This document shows, piece by piece, positions 47,039-59,790 of a DNA stretch of 64,000 nucleotides. The translations under genes were made by a program, and so were the position numbers. The stretch lies in contig JAGMVK010000026.1 in the NCBI GenBank assembly GCA_020747065.1, positions 372,001-436,000 on the forward strand, given 5' to 3'. Numbering within the stretch: the first letter of the stretch is position 1; each line of letters begins with the position of its first letter. Below the pieces are notes generated by a model. The model saw only the letters and a program-made list of their open reading frames with translations, did not search any database and was not told the origin of the DNA. The DNA is from Cadophora sp. MPI-SDFR-AT-0126. Its lineage: Eukaryota; Ascomycota; Leotiomycetes; Helotiales; Ploettnerulaceae.

Positions 47039-49171
47039 CTATACAACCGTCAAAGTTGTCACATTGACGCACTCGAACTCGCCTAAAGTAGAGTCGATCA
47101 TCCCAATTCCAATCCTGATGTAAATATCCGCCACGCTACTGTCTCTATCAAGGATTAGAATATTCTGGGTTTGATGGATACCATTCGTGCGAAAGTAATC
47201 TACTTCACTGAGTTGTAAGTCTGGTCCAATTCTCCAGTCGGTTGAAGATATTTCAAGACAATATACAATACGCTTGGTTCCAACCGGTAGGAGGTCAAAT
47301 GTGTACCAACCGGTGGGGCGTTCAAGGTTGATGTTTTTGCTCTCAGCACCAAGCTCTTCCGCAAGTATATCTCCTCGAAACGAAAATAAAGATCCATATC
47401 GCGGCGCAGGACCGGTAGCATCGATGAGGCTTGTAATTATCGTCTCAGAACAGTGAGCCTTGATCATTCGTCCCGTGATGACGAGTTTACTCCTCCTCCT
47501 AGCCGAGGAGGAATCCTCTACATAGTCGATTTCAGCTCTATTTGTCGTCTTTCCGGTGTTCAAGGCAGTATGCGCCACCCGTACAGGACCGTCTAGTGAG
47601 GCCCATGACCAAGTCGGAAGGCTAGCTAACTCAAGAGGTTTGTGCATCTCCGCAGAACCACATCTCCAAAGTAATCCAGAATGCAGGTCCTTCATCCAGA
47701 GGCCGAACACCGCTTTATCATCCAGCTTCTCACTGAAGAAGTTCGTGATGCCTGACATAGCAGCCAGCTTATCACCCTGAAAAGATAACTGGCGCGAGGA
47801 ATAATCCATAACAGCAATCCACCAAGGATATCGCCAATTCGACCAACTGCAAGAGGGCAGGTTGAATATCCTGTCAGCTCCAAATTCCGTAAATAGGTTC
47901 CGATCCGGCGGATCAAACCCGCATTCTGAGCGAATAGCCTTGCCACATTGCCAGTAGAGCCCAGATTTGGTGCAATGCAGAGTTCGGCGGGAGAGAGCGG
48001 CTTCTTGGAGACACCAGGCCCGAGTGTTCAAGCAGGCAGTAAGAATGGCGTGGTGGAGGGATAGATGTGGGTATACCAGCAAGAACTTCTCGGGGTCCTT
48101 GTGTCTTGTCTCAGAGGTCGCGGGAGAATAGTTTACTCGCCATGGCGGTTCTCGAGGGTATAAACACCCCTCAGAGCTATTGGCGGCATCTGATGCTGCA
48201 ATCAGCATCTCAGCATTCGAATAAACTTGGGCCATCCGGAGGGATTCTTTCTCCCAATCGTTCTTATCGTCTTGAACGATGCATAAGGAGTCGATCCAAA
48301 GATACTTGATAGCCAGTCCCCGAGTAATCGTCACTGCGTCCCGGTAGGTGTTTGGAAGAGTGGACAGTGGTATTTTCAGTTTCCTATCCTTTAATGTATA
48401 TGTTGTCGTGATCAGGGTTGGTACTTTACCCCAGCAATGGCTGAGGGTCACGTAATGGGCACATTCGCCTTGGGAAATGTGTAGGTGAGGTTCTTCGTTT
48501 TCCGACCCAACGTCAATGACTCTGCTAGGGAGCTGGGGTGGGGGATGATTGTCTGAAGAACATTCGGAATGCTTCGACTTGCACCAAGATAACCATTCCC
48601 TCACGATCGAAATTCTGTCCTTTTTGAGGGTGATTGGCCACCAAGACGACGGAGTATCGTTCTCGAAGAAGCTGTTTTCTTGATTGCCCTCTATACCCTT
48701 AATTCAGTGCCATTACCGAAACATGGCCACCCGCGAAGCAGCTGGACGCGGGAATTGGTGGGATAGAGCCTTACCTGGCGAGAAATAAATCAGGACATCA
48801 CTTCCACTCCAACACTTAACGCCGTTAGGATTGGGTATTGGCAGTAATTCAGAACACCGCACAGAATATATAGCACCCATCTGATCATCCAAATTAAAAT
48901 TGCCCTTGTTTACAAGATAGATCTGGGTAGGCCTTCCGATTGCCTCATATTCCAGAATCTCCGGTATATTCTTCTGCGCTTCAAACCCACGTAGCATGTG
49001 TGAACACATTTCGCAGGACTGGGTGGAATTTTGGAGAAGACTAAAGCTGGAATAATGAGAGTAGGTTCTGATGCGCTTTAATGGATCTTCTCGATGAAAC
49101 CAGCTTGCTGTGTTGGAGAGGAGCGTCCATGCTGATGGAGCAATCCCCCGGCAGGTATTGCAGAGAGGCAT
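47039..49171 (-). CDS. HET-domain protein (heterokaryon incompatibility type)
   Basis: 682-aa protein from two exons, 48775-49171 and 47039-48690. The 84-bp intron (GTAAGG...TATAG) is phase-consistent. The N-terminus MPLCNTCRGI is the Cys-containing leader common in HET proteins. About 211-360 is the HET domain (PF06985): YVTLSHCWG (211-219), then TLPNTYRDAVTITRGLAIKYLWIDSLCIVQDD, the block around WEKESLRMAQVYSNAEMLIAASDA and CLYPREPPW. The C-terminal about 300 residues include the WCLQEAALSRRTLHC and LPTWSWASLDGPV strings usual in the family. HET proteins act in non-self recognition and programmed cell death between incompatible hyphae. No NACHT or WD40 region is present. The frame is intact although both flanks are AT-rich. 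Confidence 0.93.
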
Positions 49172-49955
49172 AATATTGTGTTGCTCGAGGACATTTAGGG
49201 GGGATATAGATGTTGAGGGAACAAATGGAAGGCAGTGCTGGACAGATGTGTATGAATGAGTAAAAATTCCCTGAAACGAAGTTTCCCGCCGGCGCTAGCC
49301 ATACTGGGTCGATTTGTCGGCGTTGCGGAGGGCGTGCGTCTATAATGCTCGCCTAAGCCTAAAGGGAACTAGTGCTATTTACATGGTTTGACACGGTTCC
49401 TCCATGATCTCATGTTAAATGGTCAGGAAGCTGCCATTGGGAGTCGTTTCACCGTTGGTGAGGTCCCCTGTAGTTGCAACTTTTGAAGGGGTGTCGAGGC
49501 GGGTGAATAGCATTAATGAGACTTAATTACTTATATTCAAATCTAATTATCAAATGCTTTACTGAAAATAGAAGTAAAACCTGTTGCTAAATTCAAAGCT
49601 GTAAGAAGTCAAGTAATTTTCGCAACCATTTCAAGCTGATAGAATCATACTTCCTATACTGTTTCATCTCCTCGCAGTCTTTTGAGACCCAGCTTCGTGG
49701 CTCAATTGGTACACGAACATCTAGTAGTAATAAGAGTTTAGGGGGGACTTACTTGAAAGGTCATTCCGGAGTTAGTTGTTATACTATTATTCAATACTAG
49801 AGTGGTATTAATACTCTGGAACTTGCAATTTACCTGAGGGAAGCCTAGCTAAGCAATTAAAGAGATGCTTAGCTAAGGGTTGTTACTAACTACAAGTCGA
49901 GGGGTTAGTCTTGCTGACTTGGATTAGAGAGGGGCTTACTATAAGTGATATCTAC
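49172..49955. other. Intergenic, no supported gene
   Basis: Upstream region of the HET gene, then increasingly AT-rich sequence. A tRNA-like D-arm string at about 49692-49715 (GTGGCTCAATTGGTA) lacks a matching T-arm and acceptor, so it is not called. Confidence 0.45.
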
Positions 49956-50141
49956 CTAATCATTATCTAAAGAGACTTTGAGTTGATTAATAGCATTGAT
50001 AGCCCCCATTGCGTTGATTACTACTGCTGATGTAAAGTTGCATACGTTAATATCTTGAACTGCAACGCTCCCGAATAGGCAAGCGAATGCAACAGAACTG
50101 AAGAAGACGAAAGAAATAAGGAATACCGCAAATCTCTTCAT
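49956..50141 (-). CDS. Small secreted protein candidate
   Basis: 61-aa protein with a clear signal peptide (MKRFAVFLISFVFFSSVAFA, residues 1-20), leaving a mature peptide of about 41 aa with two Cys (21 and 34). The ATG at 50141 is preferred over the in-frame ATG at 50165 because it directly precedes the signal peptide. A perfect TATATAA lies 58 bp upstream (50199-50205). The mature part is mildly hydrophobic (AVVINAMGAINAINQL). Size, signal peptide and position between AT-rich blocks fit effector-like small secreted proteins, but no family is recognised. A further 3' exon is possible. Confidence 0.5.
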   Translation of the reverse strand: MKRFAVFLISFVFFSSVAFACLFGSVAVQDINVCNFTSAVVINAMGAINAINQLKVSLDND

Positions 50142-50198
50142 TTTAACGAGCTGGAGCGATAGCAAAAATTATCCTGAGCTAAGGAATAAAAGTCGCTC

Positions 50199-50205
50199 TT
50201 ATATA
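50199..50205 (-). promoter_or_regulatory. TATA box of the small secreted protein gene
   Basis: Minus-strand TATATAAG, 58 bp upstream of the ATG, leaving a predicted leader of about 30 bases. Confidence 0.5.
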
Positions 50206-50466
50206 TCCCTGAGTTCCATATGAACAGTCAATACGATAAGATGCAAGGGATAGAAAACTGCCAGAATGGGCTCCAAAGCGGCTGCCTAAAGGCCTACGAG
50301 ACCAGAGGTGTTTAGGAAGCCTATTTTGGTCCCCAAACAGGTCAAACCAATGCCGTAAAGACCGACCGCAATAAAGAATGTAGGATTCAAGCCGCTGAGA
50401 CACTCTAGAATAGGTCATATACACAGACGATTACTAGCCATCTTTCCCTGAGGCAAGTCTATTATT

Positions 50467-50646
50467 CTACGGGCCACTGATACTAGAAGAGAACGAAGAT
50501 TTGAACCCCTCTAATATAAGCATCACTTCGATCCTCTCCCAGATACGCCTCCATGTGTTCACCTGACTTCTCAACCTCGAATTTTCTGCCTCTAGTTCTG
50601 CGATTCTTCTAGCCATGTTCCTTCCAGAGAAAGGGTATCCTTCCAT
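50467..50646 (-). CDS. 59-aa leucine-zipper-like small ORF
   Basis: Short ORF from ATG 50646 to TAG 50467-50469. Residues about 11-40 (MARRIAELEAENSRLRSQVN...WERIEVM) follow a heptad pattern with Ile/Leu/Val at a and d positions and charged flanks, as in bZIP zippers or short coiled-coil proteins. No basic region precedes it in frame. The C-terminus is Ser-rich. It may be a free-standing coiled-coil microprotein or the last exon of a decayed bZIP gene. Confidence 0.35.
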   Translation of the reverse strand: MEGYPFSGRNMARRIAELEAENSRLRSQVNTWRRIWERIEVMLILEGFKSSFSSSISGP

Positions 50647-51660
50647 GAGGATTATCCAGAATCATCTGCTAGTAACCAGTAGGATTTCATACCTTTGTTA
50701 TTTATCGACATAATTCTCAAAAAGCTTCAATCGAATGCGTGCTCAAGCTCTTATCAAAAAGATATGCTCGTAATAAATATATTAATTTTCCTCCCAAATT
50801 CTGAAAGTTCGAGTAATATTCTTGGCAGATATATATTAAGGAATGCAAATATTCCGAAAGATTCAATGCGTACGAGAGTCCAAGTTCCTAAAAGCGGGTC
50901 TGCGTTAAAAGCTTACCGTGGTTGTGAAGGCTACGTAAGCCATGCGAGTGAGATGCTTTTTGCTGATCCCCAGCTCGGGCAGAGATGCAGCGCATCCAAC
51001 TACAATGGGAGTCTCGGAGCTTAACTCAGCGCATACGAGTCAGCGCAGGGCTGCACATGGAACAAGGATCCTAAACTACATCAATTGAAAATTGCATCCC
51101 ATGAACGTTTTGCTTGAACATTCAATTTACAGCTTTCGATTATAAATAATAAGATTTCCTAAGCTTATAAGGAGTTTTCAATTATATATGCAAGTAACAA
51201 AACCTCGACCGCTGACTACGAAGAATGAGCAACTACGGACTTTTAGAACCTCCCTCCTACGCTAAGTACGGCCGTAACTTTATGGCTTTTTAGATAGAAT
51301 CCGAATACAAAGTGCTAACAATTAATTTACTGTCAGATTAAAGATCGCGAGATAGAATATAACCAGAGCTTCTCAGAAAGCAAGAGTATTAATGCTCCAT
51401 AGTATATACCTTTGCCAAAGATAATATTACAGAACTACTCGCTTACTACAATTACACTTATAGAAAACGCAAAATCAAGAGCATCGTTCAAAAGCAAAAC
51501 TCGATTCTTCAGCAACCTCCTACAAGCCTGTCCATCTTTTCCTAGTGGAGTCGAGTTGTTTTATCTCACTGCACTATATTGCATCCAGTCTGCAACTTTA
51601 ATTACTAGAGCTAGCAAGAGAGTTACATCAAACAAAAAAGACTTCGATACTTGAACTTAG
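50647..51660. other. Intergenic, no supported gene
   Basis: Partly AT-rich DNA. The open frames at 50695-51024 and 51412-51654 (+) have no recognisable features and sit in sequence drifting toward TA-rich composition. Confidence 0.4.
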
Positions 51661-53517
51661 GGATTTAGGGATTATATAACTAAAGTAATACAAGGTTATA
51701 AACTAACGATTCATTATATACTAGTAGTAATCCGAATAGTTGGCCCCTTATAACAGCTCAACGGAAGTTTATTAATAGCTATAATATAAAGTAAAAAAGA
51801 TAAGAAGAAAAGAGGTTTTAAAAGGAGCCTTAAGCTTAAGTATAGAAGGCGCGGCTATTAGTCTTATTATAATATTATATCTAGTTATCTCTTATGATTC
51901 TTAAGTCTTATAATCTACGATATACACGTAATTATATAAATTATCTATTATATTACTTTTTCTTTAAGGAAAGCTTATCCTTAAGCTATAAAAGAATTAC
52001 TTTTGTGCTTTTAGTAATATTACTATATTATCTTTTAGTCTCTTATAAGTATTATTATTCTTTAATTCTTATACTATAATCTAGTACTCTAAGAGCTTTA
52101 GTAGGCCTAGGAATATAGGATTTTCTTAATAGAAACTTCTAAGCTTATATAAGTAAGTATAAAAGTCTATAGTAAAGTAGAACTTAGGGTAGTTTAGATT
52201 AAGTCCTTTTTAATATACTTAGTAGTGTAATATATTATCTTACTTAAAATAAATATTTAAAATATCTTAAATCTCTTATTCTTATTTTATATCTATAGTA
52301 ATTATCTCTTTTTAATTTACTTAGATTTAGTTTATAAAAGGTTATTATTGTAATACTATAGCTTATCTATAGAAAATACTAGATAAACTTTAATAAATTC
52401 AAGTAAGTCTAACTAATAGAAATAATCTTCTTTTTATAGAACTTAATATAAGCTAGCTTATTAATTATTTAGTTTTTTTTAGCTAGTAAGTTTTCTAGTT
52501 TTTAGTAATTACTTAGACTTAGTCTCTTACTTCTTAATTAACATCTTAATAAGACTTATTTATATCCTACTATTTTTTTTTCTATTAATCTTTTAAGAAC
52601 TACTTAGTCTTCTCTTATACTACTTTATATTATCTTATAAAAGCCTAGGCCTTAGTAATATTTAGCTTTTTTATAATTATAAGTTCTAGCTTAAGTTATA
52701 GCTTATCTTAGTCCTAGCTTATATATAGCTTATATTTATACTTAAGCTAATAAGAAAATATACTTAAGGACTTGTAAAGTAATATTAATTAAATATAATC
52801 TATTATTAATAGAAGTTTAAATTAGTTATCTTAGTAGTAGTTTATAAAAGAGCGAAGTCTCTAGTCTAAGTACTAATTTATAATTTCAGTCTAATTATTA
52901 ATGTAATAGATAGCCCACGTAGTCATATATATACCGCAGATCACGTGTATATTACAGATCATGGGACTTGGGAGTTATAGAAGATAACTAGATACGATAT
53001 TATAATAGGACTAGTAGCTACGCCTTCTATACTTAAGCTTAAGACTTCTTTTAAAATCTCTTTTCTCTTTATCTTTTCTACTTTATATTATAATTATTAA
53101 TAAACTTCTATTAAGCTATTATATTAAAAAAGATTACTCTTATCTATAAAAGTCCTAATATCCTTAACTAATTCCCTAAGTACTTATTAAGTATAATTAA
53201 GTTATATCTTTAGCTCTCTCTTCTCTTCCTTCCCCTCTTATAGCGTACTTATTTCCTTAAGTACTTTTTAAGCGTAGTTAAGTTATATATTATAAGGTAT
53301 TACTCTTCTTTTATTATACTAAAACTTCATTTAAATAAGCGAAATTAATCTTTTTAGAAAATCTAATAAAATTCATTATAACTCTTTTAGAGCCTTCTCT
53401 TCTACTTACTTATTAGTATTTCCCCTTTTTTTAATTAATCTTACTTTCCTGATACTAATGAATTCCTTATTATTACTTAGTTCTTTTCTTATATTCTCCT
53501 TTACTACTAAACTAAAG
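51661..53517. other. AT-rich RIPed DNA of unknown origin
   Basis: Extremely TA-rich with no open frame above chance. It is probably the remains of an older repeat into which the B-family LTR and Copia C inserted. I could not assign a family. Confidence 0.5.
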
Positions 53518-53731
53518 TGTTGGTCCACAGGCCCATACAGGACATGTCTCAGCTAGAATAGGGGGTAGGACTACTTGCGGAGGCGATTCGGTGGCGTTTC
53601 GGAGGCAGTATATAGTCTGGCATCTCCCGCCCCCTCTTAGAAATAAACAGATTTCCATACCATCAAGCTTGATATGCATATATAAGATATTACGTTTGAT
53701 TCTTGACTCTATATTCGGTATTGCACCGATA
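53518..53731 (+). repeat. Solo LTR of the Copia B family
   Basis: A 214-bp copy of the B LTR (TGTTGGTCCACAGGC...ACCGATA) with target duplication TAAAG at 53513-53517 and 53732-53736 and no internal region, so it arose by LTR-LTR recombination. It is less RIPed than both B LTRs at its 5' end. Confidence 0.92.
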
Positions 53732-53845
53732 TAAAGAGTATAAATAGAATAATTTTATATTACTTAGTTTATACTCTAATACTATATCTTTAATAGATAA
53801 TAATTTTAAAGATAAGAATATTAAGTAAATCTTAGCTATATAACT

Positions 53846-54040
53846 TGTCGAACGCGCTCTATCAGAAGTTGCATCTGGTCTAGTGTATACTTGGCAAGTA
53901 TACTATGTATATATAATATGCTCTCAGGCCCTCCCTTAAGGAGGGAACGCTCTTTTGAATATATCTTTTTATACTACACTTTTACCCTGATTAGGAGATC
54001 TCGTCTCTTTAACCTAGCCTGCTTGTACTACTGCACGATA
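53846..54040 (+). repeat. 5' LTR of Copia C
   Basis: 195 bp, TGTCGAACGCGC...CACGATA. It differs from 62087-62281 by transitions in the segments compared. It contains a short hairpin, GGCCCTCCC / GGGAGGG with a TTAA loop region. Confidence 0.92.
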
Positions 54041-54179
54041 GTTAAGAGCTATATTCTGTCTTATTATCTACTCAGTGTAAACGCAGTTTTATAGCTTTAA
54101 TTAAGCTATTAAAAGAAGACTCTCTTAATTATCCTTTTTAATCTATGATCTTTCTACTACTATATCCCTTATAAACGAT

Positions 54180-57100
54180 TCCGACTCTGGAAAAGTACTC
54201 AGCTCTAACGCTATCTGCTTGAAGCTAGAGGATTTCCCTACCTAGCTCGAGTATTTAACTCTTAGCGCTAATATCCTTGGATTATAGTCGTTCATTGATC
54301 TAAATACTCTAGACGCTCTATCGCTATCTTAAATTATTAATAAAACGCCTTGAACCGCAGAGTAAATCGCTAAGGATTAGAATGCTCACTTACTTCAATC
54401 TTATAACATAGATTACGCTAAATACTTAAAGAATCTTGAAATATAGGCAGAGAGATCCTTGTCGACTCTAGATAGCTCTTAGAGTAATACTCCTAAAACT
54501 AAGACACGGTCCTAGATATAAATAGTAGGAGGACTATCTTTACTAGATCGTATACCTAGAGCTCCACGTAAACCTGAGATCGTTAAAAGCTCTAATTACG
54601 AATCTATAGCTAAATTAGAATCTGAGCTTTAGAAAATAAATATTTCTATCTAGCAACCCCGGACGACATAGTACCAAAAGCTCTACGAATGGATCGAGAA
54701 AACTATAGTAAAGCAGTACTTTAAGATTACGAATACAGAGATCATTTCAAGCGGAGATTTTAATATCTAAGCCTTACTACGAGTATTAAAACATGTCCTC
54801 AACTAAACTAAGACAATAATCCAGTCAGCGATAAGGAGCAAGTACCGAGCTTCCCTTAAAGCAGCTAATAGAGCCAGGACTAATCCTAAAATATGGATCA
54901 TGTCTCACTAAGAGCTTATTCGCAAGGGTATCTTATATCATATTCCAGAAGTCGACGGAGCTCTCGGTATCACCGATTTCCTAATCGCTGCAAGTAACTT
55001 CAATCATATATAGTCTTATAAATACTTCCTCAGCTTTAAAGAGGCCGATGATCTTAGAAGCCTATAGCCATATACTCTTATATAGCTCGCAAGACTCTTT
55101 TATACTAAGGAAGTGGATACTTAATATCACGAGCTTATGAACGGAAAGGGAAAGGGACACGGACATTTTACTACTCTTAGCGGAAGGAGCAGTAACGCCG
55201 GTATTAATACTACGATAGCTCCAGAGCCTAGGGGTACTAGTGGAAATGATACAGTAGGAAACAAGTATCTATACTTAAAGGATCGCACGCACAGTTGGGC
55301 TCCAAAGGACTACGTAAAGCTCCAGCTTATAATCTGCGATAAAACCTTCTCTTACATAGGAAAGAGAAAGCCCTTCGTATCAGACGTAGCTACTAAAGAG
55401 ATCTGCGATCGCTTTATTACTAGTAAATAGAGAATACTAAGATTAAATTTTAGTAAGGGAACTAATAGAGCGTTACTACTGAGTATAGAAAGCGCTCTTA
55501 AGAGATAGGAATCTAACGAAGCTCAGGGAAAATTAAAAGGAGTATTCCCTGGAAACTTAACAGATAAGAGTAAGACGTCTTCTAGTAATTTCGTTATAAT
55601 ACTTCCAAGCTTAGATAAAGCTTTCCAGCCCGGAATCTACTCTACTTAGGGATCACACAGACGTCACCCCCTATCTGTAAGCATACTACTTAATAACTGT
55701 GGAGCTACGAACCTTATTAACAACATATCCTTATTAAAGCCTAGTACATTCGTTAAGGCAAGTCCATAAGATACCGTTAAGTGTAGAAGCTCTTAGTTAC
55801 TAATCATTAGACGTGGAACGCGTATTCTAAAAGATATTCTTCAAGGCCCAGATGGAAAGACCTTTGATCTCACGCTCACTAAAGTAGCTGTCGTTAAAGG
55901 TTTTCATGTAAATATCATCTCGGAAGCTCGCTTATAGAATATTGGATTATAGTACTGCGGAATAGACTATACACTGCGCTAGCGTAACAATACTCAGCCT
56001 ATAGGTGATTACTTAGTTATTCGAAAGCTTATTCGCGAGTTCAATCTTATATTCTTTAAATATAATAAGCGTTCAAACTATTCGTTAGACTTAAGTAAGA
56101 TCCTATATAGTGAAGTAGGTATTGTTATATTTTCTAGTACTAGCCGCTAAAAGCTACGCGCTTTCCATCCATCACGCAATCACGGCATAACTCGCTTAGG
56201 TACGGAAAGGTTATAGTATCTACGGACTAGGTACTTAGGTCCAGATACTCTTCAAAAGTTAGTAGGAGCTTCTAGGGGTATAAGATTCTCTAATATTATT
56301 AGACATTTGAAGTATAAGTAATACGCGCTGGCGTATGCCTCATAAGTCATATCTCGCTGTCCAAATAAGCAACAATTAGTAAGGCTATTCTGGAGGATCA
56401 GTTGGGATCTGTTTAACTTCCCAGTTTACCTTAGAAACTACTCCTAGCTCCTTATGCTTAAATACGAGTATAGCGGACTACTCGTTAGCTATACACTCCA
56501 GTTAAAAACACATAACAAGGTATTTAAATACATTAAGAGCTTTAAACGTTAAGTACGGACTTAGTTTGGACTTTCGATCTGCAAATTTAAGCACGACTAA
56601 GAAAAGGCAGTTATTACTATCCAGGGATTCATAAGATATAAGACATAGGCAGATAAGCTCGGTATCGAGCTCGAGATCTCGCTAATCGCAACCTATAAAC
56701 CGAATAGTGCAGCAGAACGAGCTAGCTAGGAGGTAATTACAAGGGGTATTAAAATACAGCTATCTGTAAATCTTCCCGAGGAACTTAGACTCGAATATGC
56801 GCTAGCAGGTATTTATTTATATAACAGATACCTAAATCGTACGCAAAATTGGAGATTACTACTTAAAACAAATAATTAGTAGTTCCGTAACTACTTTCAA
56901 TAGTATAATCCTACGATTATTATAAGACTAACAGTAGATTTCAAACCTAACTGGAATAGGATCTACGTCTTTAGATGCAAGGTATACCCATTAATAGTAG
57001 AACAAGCACTTAGATAAGAAAAGAGAGCGTTTAAAGTCAAACCCCGTGCGTATATCGAGTATCTTATAAGTTTCCGCGCTTCTAATATCTATAAGATCTG

Positions 57101-59790
57101 GGTACCACGACTCAATCAAATCATTATCACGCGAAACGTTCGCTTCAACGAAGAGAGCTTTTACGTCTCTAAAGAAGAGGAGGTAGAGATCTCTAAAAAA
57201 GAAGCTCAATCTCTTACAGAGCTTCTGCAGGATAAAGAGGTAATAGGACATATCTCTGGCCTTATAGAGGGCGTTTCGGAGGATATACTAAATAAGCGTG
57301 TAGTTACTTCGGACGAAGGGATTCCACTTAATCTAAAGGAAGAGTAGACGCAGGAAGCTCGACCCGAAATCATCGCTAACGAGAGTCAGAACTCAGAGGT
57401 GAAAGATTATGCCGGAAATTCAAGCACTGCAATTAGACTTCTAACTCCAGGAGCTACGCCTGAACTAGAAAGTACACCTAGCTAAGGTAGTGAGTAGTTA
57501 TCACAGAGCGTGTTAAATCCAGGACCTACGTCAAGTATAGCGCAGGGTTCAGTAGGAGTAGACCGGAGGGAACGTAAGCAAGTCCCAGATTCAGTAATAA
57601 GTACGCAGTAAGACTAAGCGCGGAGTCTACCTCGTTCTTTAATAATCGAGGTTCGAATTCCGATCAGGCCTCCTCTAATAGTGACCGCAGGACCAAGATC
57701 GGTACCAGCACTATTAAGAGCTCTAAGTAAGCGTCGAGATATTGGAATAATAGACGCACCTAGAGTAACAAGAGTAATGACACGCTTATAGACGTTAAAC
57801 TTAACAGGTGATCTACTAAGTAAACCGCCTAACTTAAACACTGAAGCTAAAAGCGCTGGAAGTAAGCGAGCAGGTAGAAGAGGGCGTGGAAGAGGTAAAC
57901 GTAGTGGAGTGTTCGCGACACTTACTGCTTTACTTCAGAAAGCGCAGAAGAGTTAGCTAGACGTTAGTAGTGACTTAAAGCTCAGGGGTAATCCCTTTAA
58001 GAAAGCACATAGAAGTCTAGCAGATAAAGTAGATTAACTACTCACTGTGTTTATGCCTGATTAGTATATAATAGTAGAGGAGTAGGAGGAACTACGGAGG
58101 TCTACTCAGATAGTATATACAGTTATTACAGCGGCTATTCAAGGAAGTCGTCTAATACTAAGCAGGAAGATCCTACTTCCTAAAATCAAGGTTTAAGATC
58201 TGCTACTAGAACCTAAGAGATGGAGTGATCTTAAGAATCACCTAATGAAGTAGTAGTTCGTAGAGGATACGCATCTAGAAACAGGTAATATAGAAAAACA
58301 GGGATACTAGACACTAGAAGCATTTAACTCAGAACTTATAAGCTCACTGGTTCCTCTAATGTGGGTTTTCAAGTATAAGGTAAACGAGAATAGATATATC
58401 AATAGATATCGATCACGTATTATTATACGTAGTAATCTCTAGAGTGAAAGCATAATTATCTTAACCTACGCAAGCACTCTCTCCTTAAAGTCATTCCGTG
58501 TTACTATGGCGCTTACAGTAAAGTTTAATCTAGAGATTAAGTGTTTTAACGTGATTAACGCGTTTATTAATACGCTTAGAGATATAGATAGCGAAACTAT
58601 ATATTACTATTTTCCCCTTGGATTCTAAAAGCCTGGGTTTGTACTACGGGTGGATCAAGCGCTCTACGGAATGAGAGACTCTCTATACTTATGGCACAAG
58701 CATGTGAGTAAAACCTTAACGAACTTAGGACTCTCTCTATACTCGGAGGAGCCCTGTATATTCACAGACGCAGAGTATAAAATGCTAGTCCTCTTTTACG
58801 TGGACGATATTCAAGTGCTCTATTATCGAGATAATCAGAAGCTCGGAGAAAAGATCATTAGATAACTGAAGGAAGTATATAATATATATAATCTTAGAGA
58901 TATTCAGCAGTTCTTGGGTATTAAGGTAGTCTGCGATAGAAAGCTTAAGACTATCTCCCTTATTCATAACTAATATATTAAAAAGATCGCGTCTAAGTTT
59001 AAGTTAATAGACGGAAAGTACTTAAGCATACTGCTTCTACTTATTAATCTTTAGAAGAATCGAGGATAAGCTACTAAGAAGCAGATTAAAGCGTACTAGG
59101 AGCGTATGGGCTTAGTGTTATATACTGCGATTATTGTAAGACTAGACGTAGCATTCACTACTGCAGTGCTCTCGAGATTTGTAATGAATCTAAGCGCTAA
59201 GCACTTCACTGTTATATATTAGCTGGTCCGTTACCTGTATGGAACGCGCTTTCTAGGTATTATATATAGTAGAAAGCATGGAAGATCCTTGGTGTGCGCG
59301 TCTGACGCGTCTTTTGCTGATAATACTGAATCAAGATAATTATCCTAAGGGTATGTGATTATGATATTCAGTGGTCTAGTGATCTGGAAAGCAGGACTAT
59401 AGGCCACGGTGATAACTTCAACTACTAAAGCTGAAACTCTATTATTAGAGCACACGGGCAAAGAAGTTATAGCTCTATAAAGATTCCTTCGAGATCTGGC
59501 GTTAGATATTAGTGAGATTTAGGAGATCTTCTATAATAATTAGTAGACAATTAGACTTATTATAAGTGAAAATAAGAGAATCTCAATAAAGCTTCACTAT
59601 ATAGATATTTAAAACATGTAGTTAAAGCAAGAGTATACTTAAGGATCATTCAAGGTTACATATATTCTAATAGCTAATATACCTACTAATAGGCTCACGA
59701 AGAATCTGTCTCGCTAGAAATTCAAGTACTTCAGAGCTCTTTTAAACTTTAAGGATCACAGATCTAAAGTAGAAGAGCTTTAATTATACT
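54180..59790 (+). pseudogene. Copia C gag-pol relic
   Basis: Gag lies about 54180-55430, with a surviving open piece at 55137-55430. A protease remnant lies about 55670-55800 (NNCGATNLINN, Asp changed to Asn), a GAG-pre-integrase region near 56140-56330, and integrase about 56500-57180 with SAAERASWEV (catalytic Glu) and the Copia integrase tail (YIEYLISFRASNIYKIW, ITRNVRFNE). RT lies about 58100-58990, including ALYGMRDSLYLWHKH and the YVDDI catalytic box (open at 58650-58865). RNase H, about 59100-59790, has CASDASFADN and STTKAETLLLEH. Stops are mostly TAG/TAA at Trp/Gln sites. YVDDI survives, so decay is moderate. Confidence 0.87.

Noticed and set aside
49692..49760. tRNA-like start (GTGGCTCAATTGGTA)
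   Set aside because: No T-arm, matching acceptor stem or clear anticodon arm could be formed; at best a 5' tRNA fragment.
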